Counted from the first letter of the stretch, positions 1 to 8,798 are shown. The stretch: DNA of 64,000 bases from Algoriphagus kandeliae (GCF_004571135.1 NZ_SPSB01000005.1:62001-126000); one strand, 5' to 3'. Notes: generated by a model not told the origin, from the letters alone. Translations and numbers: made by a program.

Positions 1-807
1 TGTCTTAAAAAAAGAATCAACCAAAATGCCTCGATTTGTTTGGAGTTCGGTGTTTTTTAGAAAATCAATCCTAGGAGTCACTCCTGCTGTTAAACCAACA
101 AATTGACAAGGAATTTCCTCTCCTTTATTTGTACGGATTGCCCTAACCCTACCCGATTCATCTGAAATAATTTCTTCAAGCTCGGTTTGAAGTTTGAGGT
201 TCATGTGATGATCCTGAATGTGTCTACCTACTAATTCAGACTCTTCTTCAGGAAGTATATTTCTCCAAAATCCTGTTTCTCTAACCAAAAAAGTAACTGA
301 TATACCCTTATAGGCTAGCATTTCAGCCATTTCTATTCCAATCAAGCCTCCTCCTACAATCACGGCATTTTTTACTCCAGAGGCAGTATTTTGTTCCATC
401 AATTCCAAATCTTGTTTGGAATAAAGTCCTTGTACCCCTTTCAGATCTTGACCTGCCCAACCAAACTTATTAGGCTGAGAACCAGTAGCTAAGACTAATT
501 GATCATAAGCTAGTTTCTCACCACTTTGAAAGTGTAATTCTTTCCCTTGGAAATCCACTTTTTCAACCCATCCTTCTTTTAGGTCTATTCTATTTTTCTC
601 CCAAAACCAATTTTCATAAGGCTGGGTATGTTCGAATTTCATATGTCCCATAAAGACATACATCAAGGCCGTTCGAGAGAAAAAATACTTACTCTCCCCG
701 GAAATCACGGTGATTTTCACCGAATCACTTTGCTTTCGAAGATTTCTAGCGCAGGTGATTCCAGCGATTCCGTTGCCCAGTATGACGATGTGTTTGGAGT
801 TGCTCAT
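1..807 (-). CDS. NAD(P)/FAD-dependent oxidoreductase (3' end outside window)
   Basis: Pyridine nucleotide-disulfide-type oxidoreductase. The ATG at 807 gives 269 visible codons and the frame stays open to base 1, so the C-terminal part lies off the left edge. An N-terminal FAD dinucleotide fold (GNGIAG, residues 11-16), an ATG motif (LATGSQP, near 106-112) and a second NAD(P) fold (GGGLIG, residues 152-157) are all in place, followed by GLTAGVTP. There is no CxxxxC redox disulfide in the visible part, so a nitrite/NADH-rubredoxin or ferredoxin-reductase-like role is more likely than a disulfide reductase. It is the fourth of four co-directional genes (Fnr-like regulator, rhodanese, DUF547). 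The electron acceptor cannot be read from sequence. Confidence 0.85.
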   Translation of the reverse strand, partial: MSNSKHIVILGNGIAGITCARNLRKQSDSVKITVISGESKYFFSRTALMYVFMGHMKFEHTQPYENWFWEKNRIDLKEGWVEKVDFQGKELHFQSGEKLAYDQLVLATGSQPNKFGWAGQDLKGVQGLYSKQDLELMEQNTASGVKNAVIVGGGLIGIEMAEMLAYKGISVTFLVRETGFWRNILPEEESELVGRHIQDHHMNLKLQTELEEIISDESGRVRAIRTNKGEEIPCQFVGLTAGVTPRIDFLKNTELQTNRGILVDSFFKT

Positions 808-834
808 GAATAATAGCGATTCTCAAAGATAATC

Positions 835-1596
835 CTATTCATTAAGACTCCAGTCATAATCTAAATGGCTGATCCGAGCATTCGGTGAAATAGTGGTACG
901 ACTGTATTGGTTTAGAAAATCAATCAGGGTTCCTTTTTTGGTAAAATCACCATTAAACCATGAAAAAATTGAAGAAATCTCTACACGATCCTTACTTATT
1001 TTATTGCGTTGAGAATCATTGATAAAGCGCTTGGTTACAAATTCAAGTTGCTCCTCTAACTTTTCCGGAATAAATGCTCGATTGAATAATGGAGGACAAG
1101 AGACCGAAGCACAGTTTATTGCGAAATGAATTCGGGGCTCTTCAAATTCCTTTCGGAGTATACCATGTTCGATTTCATCCAAACTGGCCTTTTCACCACT
1201 GATTTCAAAAAATTCATAATGCCAGACATCATTTACCAAAGGAATCTTAAGTTTTGGACCTAAATCTCGGATACTCTTTACCGGGTAATTATCTACGATT
1301 AGTTTGACCGTGAAAGCATTGTAGGCATTAATCCAGTAAGCCAATTGCTCAGCCTCAGTCCAAGAATTCCGATCTGGGGAATTAGTGCTCAATTGATCCA
1401 GATATGCCTCCAGTTTGTCTTTCTCTTGGATAAATCCTCGATAGTTCACCATTCCATTCGGCTTAACGTGAGCCATGACTAATTCATCCCATACCGTATG
1501 ATCGGGTGGAGTTGTGCCCTGACCTCCCAAAGTGGACTGTCCACAGGAAATAAGAGAAACCAACAAAATGAAAAGAAGTAAGAATGGAAACTTCAT
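835..1596 (-). CDS. DUF547 domain lipoprotein
   Basis: 253-residue protein of the DUF547 family. A lipoprotein signal is visible: hydrophobic residues 4-17 followed by a lipobox LISC with Cys18. Family hallmarks are YWINAYNAF (87-95) and HFAINCASVSCP (157-168), the latter carrying conserved His and Cys residues. The molecular activity of DUF547 is not established; the conserved His/Cys pattern suggests a catalytic, possibly thiol-based, role (inference). It sits 27 bp upstream of the FAD oxidoreductase start and 62 bp downstream of the rhodanese gene, all on one strand, so co-transcription is likely. Probably periplasmic and membrane-anchored. Confidence 0.9.
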   Translation of the reverse strand: MKFPFLLLFILLVSLISCGQSTLGGQGTTPPDHTVWDELVMAHVKPNGMVNYRGFIQEKDKLEAYLDQLSTNSPDRNSWTEAEQLAYWINAYNAFTVKLIVDNYPVKSIRDLGPKLKIPLVNDVWHYEFFEISGEKASLDEIEHGILRKEFEEPRIHFAINCASVSCPPLFNRAFIPEKLEEQLEFVTKRFINDSQRNKISKDRVEISSIFSWFNGDFTKKGTLIDFLNQYSRTTISPNARISHLDYDWSLNE

Positions 1597-1658
1597 AGCC
1601 TTCCTAAACTTTTTAACAAGAATTTTAAATTGAAATTAGGTTGATTTCGCAGAATCTT

Positions 1659-2165
1659 TCAATACACTTTTTCTCCCTTTTCAAGCCAAACAGACCAAGC
1701 TAAATTATAGGTATGTACACGATTGGTTTTTCCAGATTGGTCATATACTTCCTTGCCATCATTTACCCATTGGAAAATACCGCCATATAGATTGTAGACT
1801 TGAAAACCTTTTTCTGCCAATTTTTTCCCAATATCTTGAGATCTAGCCCCTACTGTGCAATAAACCAGTACAGGTTTTTTGGGATCAAGCTTATTCAGTT
1901 GAGATATTGAAAAATGGTCATATCCAACATTTATAGCCCCTTTCAGATGACTTACATCAAACTCTTCCTTTTCTCGGGTATCCAAAATCTGAAAATCCGA
2001 CAAGTTTTGGATTTCAGAAGGCATCAATACAGGAAACTCCTTGTCATAAAGGCCATTTAGCAAAGTTTTATATGCAATGGATTGAGCAAAAAGAGATTGT
2101 CCTACAATAAAAAAGGAAACAGCTAGACACAGTCGAAGGAACTGTGAATTCATTTTTTTGATCAT
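1659..2165 (-). CDS. Exported rhodanese-like protein
   Basis: 168 residues with a signal peptide (charged start, hydrophobic 11-23, cleavage near FAQ-SI at 28) and one rhodanese domain at about 45-140. LDTREKEEFDVSHLKGAINV (61-80) is the typical CH2A/first-half motif and the active-site loop CTVGARS (103-109) carries the catalytic cysteine Cys103, so sulfurtransferase chemistry is possible in the periplasm. The C-terminal tail is basic and ends in GEKVY. The six-residue loop fits single-domain rhodaneses. It lies between the Fnr-like regulator (33 bp upstream) and the DUF547 gene. The in-frame Met at residue 5 is an alternative start. Confidence 0.9.
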   Translation of the reverse strand: MIKKMNSQFLRLCLAVSFFIVGQSLFAQSIAYKTLLNGLYDKEFPVLMPSEIQNLSDFQILDTREKEEFDVSHLKGAINVGYDHFSISQLNKLDPKKPVLVYCTVGARSQDIGKKLAEKGFQVYNLYGGIFQWVNDGKEVYDQSGKTNRVHTYNLAWSVWLEKGEKVY

Positions 2166-2198
2166 AGGGAGAAAACTGCGAAAAAACCAAGAAGGTTC

Positions 2199-2915
2199 TT
2201 AGGAGGCGTAAAAATCCGAAAGTCTCGCTAGCGCCCGCTTATCCTTAATGATAATTTTCTTACCCTCGAATTCGATTAGATTATCCTTTTTAAACTCGGA
2301 AAGTAAACGAATAACCGACTCTGTTGCAGTACCAACAATACCGGCAATTTCTTCCCTACTTAAAACCAAATCGATTTTTTGAGAATCATCACCCTCTACT
2401 CCATAGCTACTTGCCAAGAATAATAAGGTATAAGCCAAACGCTCACGAATACTTTTTTGTGTTGCATCAGTTAGCTTTTCCTCCATGATATTCAATTCAT
2501 GACTGAGCTGCTTGGTCACTCTTTTAAAGAAAGGAGTATTACTAAATAATGTATTTAAAAATGACTCTCTGGGAATAAAGCAAATCTTGGCATCCTCGAC
2601 AATCATCGCGGAATTCGTATAGTTCTCTTCTCCAAGCAATGCCGAATAGCCTAGAAAATCTCCGCTTTTCGCAAGGTGAATAATTTGATCTTTTCCGTTG
2701 GAAGCTGTCTTATAAACCTTGACAACACCCGAATTAATGCAGAAAATCCCCAAAGGCTTTGTGCCTTCATAATACAGGATTTGTCCTTTTCGGTGGGAGA
2801 TCAAATTTTTATTTGTGGAGATCGTACAGATGTGTGTTTCTGAAAGATCAGCCAAAAGTGAATGCTTACGACTAGCGCAAAGTTCACAGGGTAGGTTATG
2901 TACAGTACTCGACAT
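2199..2915 (-). CDS. Crp/Fnr family transcriptional regulator
   Basis: 238-residue regulator. Residues about 30-145 form a cyclic-nucleotide-binding-type beta barrel, 150-170 the dimer helix, 175-238 a winged helix-turn-helix (LSREEIAGIVGTATESVIRLL). Five cysteines are at 10, 13, 30, 59 and 112; C10-x2-C13, C30 and C112 recall the four-cysteine [4Fe-4S] arrangement of FNR, but the spacing differs from E. coli FNR (20, 23, 29, 122), so oxygen sensing is only a possibility. The recognition helix reads E-S-V-I-R where FNR has E-T-I-S-R and CRP E-T-V-G-R. It is first in a four-gene minus-strand run and may control it (inference). Confidence 0.92.
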   Translation of the reverse strand: MSSTVHNLPCELCASRKHSLLADLSETHICTISTNKNLISHRKGQILYYEGTKPLGIFCINSGVVKVYKTASNGKDQIIHLAKSGDFLGYSALLGEENYTNSAMIVEDAKICFIPRESFLNTLFSNTPFFKRVTKQLSHELNIMEEKLTDATQKSIRERLAYTLLFLASSYGVEGDDSQKIDLVLSREEIAGIVGTATESVIRLLSEFKKDNLIEFEGKKIIIKDKRALARLSDFYAS

Positions 2916-2972
2916 AGTGGGGTAATGCTTATTGCCTAAAAGTTAAAAAAAGAATGAGGAAAATCATAGAAA

Positions 2973-3452
2973 TCAGCCACAAATTGGTGGCTTTGGAATA
3001 TTTTTTTCTTGTGAAAATCTGTTTTCAGCAGCATGATATTGAAGGAAAATATGACTAAAACCATTCGAAAGTATAAGAAATGAAGATTTCAATTGAAAAT
3101 GATAGACAGTAGCTTGTTCTAAAGTCTTTTGATTAATAGGAATTTTGGGAGCTTTACATTCGATTAGAAGGTAGGGATTCCCATTTTGGTCACGGATGAG
3201 CACATCTGTTCTTTTTTGTAATCGATTGTAAACCAGACCCTTCTCTGTAGAAAGTAATCCTTTTGGAAATCCTTGCTTTTCTATCAAAAAATAAATCCAA
3301 TGTTGCCTAACCCATTCTTCTGGCGTCAACACCAAGTCTTTTTTTCTAACTGAATCAAAAATCCACAGCTTCTCTTCTTTCCAAGTCAGTTTTGGATTAA
3401 AGGCGGGCAAATTTAAAGGTGGGTACTTTTCTTCAAATTCTTTTTGATTCAT
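2973..3452 (-). CDS. Stand-alone HsdR N-terminal-type nuclease domain protein
   Basis: About 159 residues from ATG 3452; an upstream TTG at 3458 would add two residues. The only domain is the N-terminal PD-(D/E)xK fold seen in type I restriction R subunits: TDVLIR holds the metal-binding Asp, LLIECKAP the E-x-K pair, and QATVYHF the conserved Gln typical of this subfamily. There is no helicase region, no methylase and no specificity subunit nearby, so this is not a restriction system by itself. Small proteins of this type occur widely in Bacteroidota (family knowledge), but their role is unknown. Neighbour downstream is the HhH membrane protein... read in transcription order, the HhH gene precedes nothing else; both are minus strand. 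Confidence 0.85.
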   Translation of the reverse strand: MNQKEFEEKYPPLNLPAFNPKLTWKEEKLWIFDSVRKKDLVLTPEEWVRQHWIYFLIEKQGFPKGLLSTEKGLVYNRLQKRTDVLIRDQNGNPYLLIECKAPKIPINQKTLEQATVYHFQLKSSFLILSNGFSHIFLQYHAAENRFSQEKNIPKPPICG

Positions 3453-3479
3453 GCCCAAAGATGAACCTTTGGATTGATT

Positions 3480-4145
3480 TTAAAAAGCTAAGTAGGGACT
3501 CAATTTCTCAACCCATTCTTTCTCAAAAATTTTAATTTTCATCAAATCTTCCGGGCCTGCAAAATCACCATGTTGATTTCGATAAGCAACCAAAACTTTT
3601 GCCTGTCCATAACTCACATAAGGGTGCTTAGCCAATTCAGCAACATCAATTGAATTGATGGGAATTTGATTTCTGATTTTTCCATCAAACTCAAAATACT
3701 CCCAAATTCGGTTTGCTACCTCCGGCTTTAATCCATAGATATCATTCAATTGTTCGGGATGATTAAAACCTCCCAAAGCCCTTTCAAACTTGATAATTCT
3801 ACTAGCAAGACCTGGACCTATTCCCGGGACAACCTGAAGCGTAATGGAGTCAGCCTCTGAAAATGGAATTCGCTTTAAGCCAGCATTGGAAAAGGAGGAA
3901 GTATCACTTGGAACCTGAATTGGGTAGGGAGAATCTACCAAAACGAAGCCTTTTTCCGTCAAACTATCCACTAAAAATTTGACATGGTTTTCAACTTCAG
4001 AATCCGAATTAGTCCTCATTTTTTGGACTATTTGGGGTGTAAAGGCTAAAAAGGCCAGTACCGGAACCACGAGAAGAAACCCTCTTGACTCTTTTCTTGA
4101 AAAACCGAGTTCACGCTTTAGGTGGTAAAAAAATCTCGATAGCAT
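3480..4145 (-). CDS. Membrane-anchored ComEA-like helix-hairpin-helix protein
   Basis: 221 residues from ATG 4145; an in-frame TTG at 4202 would add 19 residues that look non-coding. A basic N-terminus is followed by one transmembrane helix (about 22-36), a 60-residue linker, then two helix-hairpin-helix regions: VPGIGPGLASRI (about 106-117) and a second around 160-215. The family (ComEA and relatives) binds double-stranded DNA without sequence specificity. The single N-terminal anchor resembles ComEA, so binding DNA outside the inner membrane during uptake is plausible, but no comEC or other uptake gene is in the window. It lies 27 bp upstream of the HsdR-N-type nuclease gene on the same strand, so the two may be co-transcribed. 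Confidence 0.8.
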   Translation of the reverse strand: MLSRFFYHLKRELGFSRKESRGFLLVVPVLAFLAFTPQIVQKMRTNSDSEVENHVKFLVDSLTEKGFVLVDSPYPIQVPSDTSSFSNAGLKRIPFSEADSITLQVVPGIGPGLASRIIKFERALGGFNHPEQLNDIYGLKPEVANRIWEYFEFDGKIRNQIPINSIDVAELAKHPYVSYGQAKVLVAYRNQHGDFAGPEDLMKIKIFEKEWVEKLSPYLAF

Positions 4146-4292
4146 ATATAAAATAGATTTATTCAATAACGTATAAGTTAAGAATATTGGATTCCAATTC
4201 AAAAAATATCGAGCTTTGCAGCTTATTAATTTAGATGAATTCTAAATTAACCCTTAGATGACTTAAATCACAAAATTGGGGAAGTTGTCTAT

Positions 4293-4300
4293 TAATTTTG
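4293..4300 (+). promoter_or_regulatory. Bacteroidota -7 element upstream of hemA
   Basis: TAATTTTG matches the TAnnTTTG -7 consensus. A TTG lies at 4276-4278, closer than the usual 17-20 nt spacing, so the -33 match is poor. The placement predicts transcription starting just before ATG 4319 and argues against the TTG start at 4298, which would overlap the promoter. Confidence 0.45.
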
Positions 4301-4318
4301 CATTGCAAGAAAAATCAC

Positions 4319-5590
4319 ATGCAGGTTAAGTTTAACGCATTTAGTTTATCACATAAAACTGCTCCCGTTCAGATTCGTGAATTGATTGCCTTGGATGACC
4401 AAGCGATTCACAGTATCCACCTGAAACTGAAAGAAATCTTCAATTTAACCGAAGTTTTAATTCTTTCGACTTGTAATCGAACGGAGGTTTATTATTCCCA
4501 TGATGAAAACATCAACGAAGAAATAATTAAGTTGATTGGTTTAGAAAAGGGAATATCAGACGTTGGAAACTACCTTGAATATTTTGAGCTATTCCAAAAT
4601 GATGCTGCTGCAATCGAGCATTTGTTTCGAGTGTCGGTAGGACTTGAAGCCCAAGTAGTAGGTGATATTCAAATTGCAAACCAGGTTAAGCGCGCTTATC
4701 AAACATCCGTTGACTTGGATATGGCTGGTCCATTCTTGCACCGCCTCATGCACACGGTGTTTTTCTCCAATAAAAGAGTTGTTCAAGAAACAGCTTTCCG
4801 AGATGGAGCAGCTTCTTTGTCATACGCAACGATTGAATTAATAGAAACCATTACTTCGAATACCTATCAACCTCGAATCTTACTTATTGGATTGGGAGAA
4901 ATTGGGGAGGATGTTGCCAAAAACATGATTTACCTTCCAGATTCAAAAGTGATGATATCCAATAGAACCCTTTCTAAATCAGAAGCAATAGCTGCTGAAA
5001 TGGGCTTTAAGGTTATTCCTTTCGAAAATGTAGAAGAGGCAATTGATGAGGCTGATGTGATTGTTTCATCGATTCAAAGAAACGAACCTTTCATTACGAA
5101 AGAGCTAATTAGCAAATACAACATTCAATCCTACAAGCTTTTGGTTGATCTTTCGGTCCCAAGATCCATCGAGACTACTGTGGAAGAAGTTCCTGGCGTG
5201 ATTTTATACAATGTGGATAATATCCGCAGCAAAGCATCGGAAGCCCTGGATAATAGGCTAGCTTCTATTCCAAAAGTTGAAAACATCATCAAGGAAGCCA
5301 TTCGGGATTTTCAAGATTGGAAAAAAGAAACGATGGTATCTCCTACCATCAACAAGCTAAAGCAATCGCTGGAGCAAATCCGTCTGGAAGAGCTATCCAG
5401 ATATATGAAAAATGCCAGTGAAGAGGAATACGCCGTGATGGATAAAATCACAAAAAGCATGATGCAAAAAGTCCTCAAAGTTCCCGTAATTCAATTAAAA
5501 AATGCTTGTAGGCGAGACGAGGCTGAAGAAATGATTGAAATTATATCGGACATTTTTGATTTAGACCGCGTAAAAACAGATAAAAATTAA
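4319..5590 (+). CDS. hemA: Glutamyl-tRNA reductase
   Basis: First committed step of C5 tetrapyrrole synthesis: NADPH-dependent reduction of glutamyl-tRNA(Glu) to glutamate-1-semialdehyde. 423 residues, normal family length. STCNRTEVYY carries the catalytic cysteine (Cys52), the NADPH-binding fold starts at ILLIGLGEIGEDVA near residue 190, and the C-terminal helical dimerisation region is present. The ATG at 4319 fits the family start better than a TTG at 4298. The product is used by HemL, encoded at 20059-21354 in this same window but on the other strand and not in an operon with hemA. A hairpin terminator follows directly. Confidence 0.97.
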   Translation: MQVKFNAFSLSHKTAPVQIRELIALDDQAIHSIHLKLKEIFNLTEVLILSTCNRTEVYYSHDENINEEIIKLIGLEKGISDVGNYLEYFELFQNDAAAIEHLFRVSVGLEAQVVGDIQIANQVKRAYQTSVDLDMAGPFLHRLMHTVFFSNKRVVQETAFRDGAASLSYATIELIETITSNTYQPRILLIGLGEIGEDVAKNMIYLPDSKVMISNRTLSKSEAIAAEMGFKVIPFENVEEAIDEADVIVSSIQRNEPFITKELISKYNIQSYKLLVDLSVPRSIETTVEEVPGVILYNVDNIRSKASEALDNRLASIPKVENIIKEAIRDFQDWKKETMVSPTINKLKQSLEQIRLEELSRYMKNASEEEYAVMDKITKSMMQKVLKVPVIQLKNACRRDEAEEMIEIISDIFDLDRVKTDKN

Positions 5591-5607
5591 AAGCCAATAG
5601 GCGCATT

Positions 5608-5645
5608 AAAAGACCAAGGAATAATAATTCTTTGGTCTTTTTGTG
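5608..5645 (+). terminator. Intrinsic terminator after hemA
   Basis: AAAGACCAA (about 5609-5617) pairs with TTGGTCTTT (5632-5640), extended by GAA/TTC inside, and is followed by a short T run before the next gene. It ends the hemA transcript. Confidence 0.8.
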
Positions 5646-5663
5646 TCTAATAGATCCAAGTTC

Positions 5664-7235
5664 ATGAAAACAAAAGACATTCTCAAAAAGGTATATTTTC
5701 TGTCTTTTTTTCTTTCAGCTTCCCTTTCCTTTGGTCAAACTTGGGAAGTGTATGATGCACAATTGAATCTTAAAAACAGACTCCTTTATCAAGATATTAC
5801 ACTATTAAGCGAGGATGTACGAATTGGAAAAACTGAAGAAGGGTTATATCTATTGAATTCCAGTTTTCAAAAGTCCGTCCCTCTAGAAGGCAATGAAGTC
5901 TATCAATATTTAGCTCCATGGATTTTAGTCAAAAACGATTTGGGAATTGGAGCCTATCATGAATACGGTCAGCAAGTCTTGGAATTAAAATATGATGAGG
6001 TCGAATTATTTTTTAATTTATTATTAGCTAGAAAAGGAAATGAATACTGGGTTTATGAGAGAGGAAAAGGTACGCTTCGTCCACTTGGGACACTTGATGA
6101 AGCTAGCATAGGTAGTCGAGGACAAATAATCACTAAACGAAATGGTCAATATTTTCTCCCTCTTACCCCTATTTCTCATCAGGCCTTTGATCTGATTCAA
6201 GATAATGATGGTGATTATTTGCTAGCAAAAAATCAGAATGGCTACGGGTTGATCAATATGGAAGGAAAAATCGTCTTAGACCTAGTGATTGACACCCTTG
6301 TCCATACTCGGGGTAATTTTTATTACGGCTATGACGAGGATCAGTACCTTTTGGTAGAAGGAGATCCAATCAAGGCGAATGTGCGATATAATAGCTTCCA
6401 TCAAATCACTTATGAGGATGGATTGATGTTGGAATATATCCACGGGAAACTTCGAAGAGTAATGAAAGAAGATGGAATCTTATTGGATGCCATCGGAATG
6501 ACTAAAGTGGATCTTTTGGAAAAAGATTTGTATTCCATCAAATATCGAGATGATAAATTAGGACTTTTGGGTAGAAATGGATGGCTAGTCACCCCTACGG
6601 ATAGTATCGCAGAAATTAAAAAGGGTTCAAATGGTTTTTTCCCTGCAATGTCTCCAAATGGAAAGTGGGGCTTCCTAAATCCTAGCGGAGAATGGATGAT
6701 TAACCCCATCTTTGAAGAAGTTAAGGCTTTTGAAAATGAGTTTGCACCATTTCGAAAGGGTAACTATTGGGGCTTGATCGATAAATTTGGAAACGAAAGA
6801 TTCTCACCAGAATGGGATGAAATCAGCATTTCTGAATCAGGAATTGCCTTAGCAAAAAAATCCGGCAAAGCTTATTTTCTCGGATTAAATGGTAATAAGA
6901 TAGAGGAAGATGGGTTTGAAAAAATCTGCCGACTTTCCAACGGATCCCTTCTTGTAAAAAAGGGAGATAAAATCGGACTTATTTCTAATAAGGGTGAGGT
7001 GAAATTAGACCCTCTTTTTGACAGCTTGGTTCCCGAAGGACAGATCGGCTACCAAGCAAGTATGGATGGAAAATCGGGATTGATTTCAGAAGCAGGCGAA
7101 ACCCTAATTCCAATAGCTTATGAAGCCATTCTTTATGATGAATTTGAAAATTTGATTTTGGCAAAAAGTGCTTATGAGCCAGTCATCATAATTGAAGAAG
7201 AAAACGGCAAAAAGAAACGAAAAAAGGGGCAATAA
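5664..7235 (+). CDS. Exported WG-repeat protein
   Basis: 523 residues from ATG 5664; the upstream GTG at 5643 lies in the terminator tail and is rejected. Signal peptide at 1-25 (hydrophobic run ending SLSFGQ). The rest is a chain of WG-type repeats, for example GKWGFLNPSGEWMI, NYWGLIDKFGNE and GYGLINMEGKIVL, each a short beta hairpin. WG-repeat proteins are common surface or periplasmic proteins in Bacteroidota; the function is unknown and binding or scaffolding is the usual guess. The C-terminus is strongly charged (EEENGKKKRKKGQ). Its stop codon falls inside a terminator hairpin shared with the convergent floA. Confidence 0.85.
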   Translation: MKTKDILKKVYFLSFFLSASLSFGQTWEVYDAQLNLKNRLLYQDITLLSEDVRIGKTEEGLYLLNSSFQKSVPLEGNEVYQYLAPWILVKNDLGIGAYHEYGQQVLELKYDEVELFFNLLLARKGNEYWVYERGKGTLRPLGTLDEASIGSRGQIITKRNGQYFLPLTPISHQAFDLIQDNDGDYLLAKNQNGYGLINMEGKIVLDLVIDTLVHTRGNFYYGYDEDQYLLVEGDPIKANVRYNSFHQITYEDGLMLEYIHGKLRRVMKEDGILLDAIGMTKVDLLEKDLYSIKYRDDKLGLLGRNGWLVTPTDSIAEIKKGSNGFFPAMSPNGKWGFLNPSGEWMINPIFEEVKAFENEFAPFRKGNYWGLIDKFGNERFSPEWDEISISESGIALAKKSGKAYFLGLNGNKIEEDGFEKICRLSNGSLLVKKGDKIGLISNKGEVKLDPLFDSLVPEGQIGYQASMDGKSGLISEAGETLIPIAYEAILYDEFENLILAKSAYEPVIIIEEENGKKKRKKGQ

Positions 7236-7250
7236 GCCCCTTTATTTTTT
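7223..7250. terminator. Shared bidirectional terminator between WG-repeat gene and floA
   Basis: AAAGGGGC (7223-7230) pairs with GCCCCTTT (7236-7243), with A-rich DNA on the left and TTTATTTTTT on the right. The plus-strand stop (TAA 7233-7235) lies in the loop and the minus-strand stop of floA (7242-7244) at the foot of the stem, so one hairpin serves both genes. Confidence 0.85.
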
Positions 7251-8252
7251 ATCTGATTTACCTTTTCCCGAATCTTTATTTTCAGTATCCGAATTGGCAA
7301 TAGATTCCCGCATCGAAGTATCGGATTTGATATTTTCCATTCGATAGTAATCCATCACTCCCAATTGACCGGATCGGAAAGCTTCTGCCAAAGCCAAAGG
7401 AACTTCAGCCTCAGCCTCGATTACTTTCGCCCGCATCTCCACTGTTTTGGCCCGCATTTCTTGCTCTAGAGCAACAGCCATCGCACGTCTTTCTTCAGCT
7501 TTTGCCTCAGCCACTTTCAAGTCTGCAGATGCCTGATCGATTTGAAGCTTCGCGCCGATGTTAGTTCCAACATCAATATCCGCAATATCAATGGAAAGGA
7601 TTTCAAAGGCAGTACCTGCATCCAAACCACGCTGTAAAACTAGTTTAGAGATTTTGTCAGGATTTTCTAGTACACTTTTATGGGTATCCGCCGAACCAAT
7701 AGAAGTTACGATCCCCTCACCTACCCGAGCTAGAATGGTGTCTTCTCCAGCACCACCCACTAATTGCGCGATGTTGGCACGAACTGTTACCCTTGCTTTA
7801 GCTATAAGCTGAATACCATCCGCAGCCACTGCAGCAACACTTGGAGTATTGATCACTTTAGGATTTACACTGATTTGAACGGCCTCGAATACATCTCTAC
7901 CCGCCAAATCAATAGCTGTAGCCTGTTTAAAGGACAAATTAATATTCGCTTTGTCTGCAGAAATCAATGCCCTAATCACATTGGGGACATTTCCACCTGC
8001 CAAGTAGTGGGTTTCCAATTCATTGGTCGTTAATTGAAGACCTGCTTTGGTAGCTGTAATTAAAGAATTGACAATAACACTGGGAGGAACTTTCCGAATT
8101 CTCATCCCGATCAATTCACCTATTCCCACACGGACATTGGCAAATTGAGCTGTAATCCAAAGATTTACCGGAACAAAATATAAGAAAATAAAGAGTAGTA
8201 CGATGCCGGCAAAAGCGGCAACCAAAATGAACATTGAGTTACTTGGATCCAT
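7242..8252 (-). CDS. floA: Flotillin-like protein FloA
   Basis: 336-residue SPFH-type protein. One N-terminal membrane hairpin or helix (about residues 8-30) is followed by [18 protein letters not shown], the SPFH domain with repeated Ala/Val stretches, then a long coiled coil rich in Glu/Ala ([22 protein letters not shown]). FloA organises membrane microdomains and oligomerises (known from Bacillus YqfA). The NfeD partner gene is 3 bp upstream, which is the usual floA-nfeD pairing. The C-terminal tail ([11 protein letters not shown]) is charged. Confidence 0.93.
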   Translation of the reverse strand: MDPSNSMFILVAAFAGIVLLFIFLYFVPVNLWITAQFANVRVGIGELIGMRIRKVPPSVIVNSLITATKAGLQLTTNELETHYLAGGNVPNVIRALISADKANINLSFKQATAIDLAGRDVFEAVQISVNPKVINTPSVAAVAADGIQLIAKARVTVRANIAQLVGGAGEDTILARVGEGIVTSIGSADTHKSVLENPDKISKLVLQRGLDAGTAFEILSIDIADIDVGTNIGAKLQIDQASADLKVAEAKAEERRAMAVALEQEMRAKTVEMRAKVIEAEAEVPLALAEAFRSGQLGVMDYYRMENIKSDTSMRESIANSDTENKDSGKGKSDKK

Positions 8253-8255
8253 AAT

Positions 8256-8714
8256 TTATTTAACTAAAACACGATTATCTTCTATTCTCATAACAGTCAC
8301 TTCAGAATCAACTGGAATAAATCCCGATTCTGATTTGACCTCGTAAATTTCATCTTGAAACATAGCCTTCCCATATGGTTTGATGTCTGAAATGGCTTTT
8401 CCCATCATTCCAACTTGAAGATTAGCTAAACGATCATCATATGTACCTCCCTTCAAAGAAGATTTCAAGGAGAATTTGTCCCAAACTCCTGATCGAAATC
8501 CATAAATAATGGCAGCCATATTCAAAACAACTGCACCGGAAGTTATCCACCAAGCCACATCTGATGAAAAGGTAAGAAACGCATAAGCAATTCCTGCCAA
8601 ACTGATTACCAATCCAAAAACTCCTACTACTGTTGTACCGGGAATAAACAAGACTTCGGCTAATAAAAGTATAAGGCCAATTCCCAATAAACTTGATAAA
8701 ATTAAAACTGACAT
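8256..8714 (-). CDS. NfeD family membrane protein
   Basis: 152 residues: three to four hydrophobic helices (about 4-22, 28-48, 55-75) followed by a soluble OB-fold-like NfeD domain (VGMMGKAISDIKPYGKAMFQDEIYEVKSES to the end). This is the short NfeD form without the ClpP-like protease domain. NfeD proteins act with SPFH proteins in membrane quality control or microdomains. It is followed after 3 bp by floA and the two surely form one transcript. The 114 bp upstream contain the proS terminator. Confidence 0.9.
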   Translation of the reverse strand: MSVLILSSLLGIGLILLLAEVLFIPGTTVVGVFGLVISLAGIAYAFLTFSSDVAWWITSGAVVLNMAAIIYGFRSGVWDKFSLKSSLKGGTYDDRLANLQVGMMGKAISDIKPYGKAMFQDEIYEVKSESGFIPVDSEVTVMRIEDNRVLVK

Positions 8715-8798
8715 AGGGTGGATTGCTTAATCAAACTAAAAATACAACAAAGAATGAAACTCTAAACAGAAATACGGGATAAATAAAAAGGTGTTCAT

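Noticed and set aside
2973-3452. Restriction-modification system
   Set aside because: Only an HsdR N-terminal-type domain is present, without helicase, HsdM or HsdS.
5643-5663. GTG start for the WG-repeat gene
   Set aside because: It lies in the hemA terminator tail; ATG 5664 begins a normal signal peptide.
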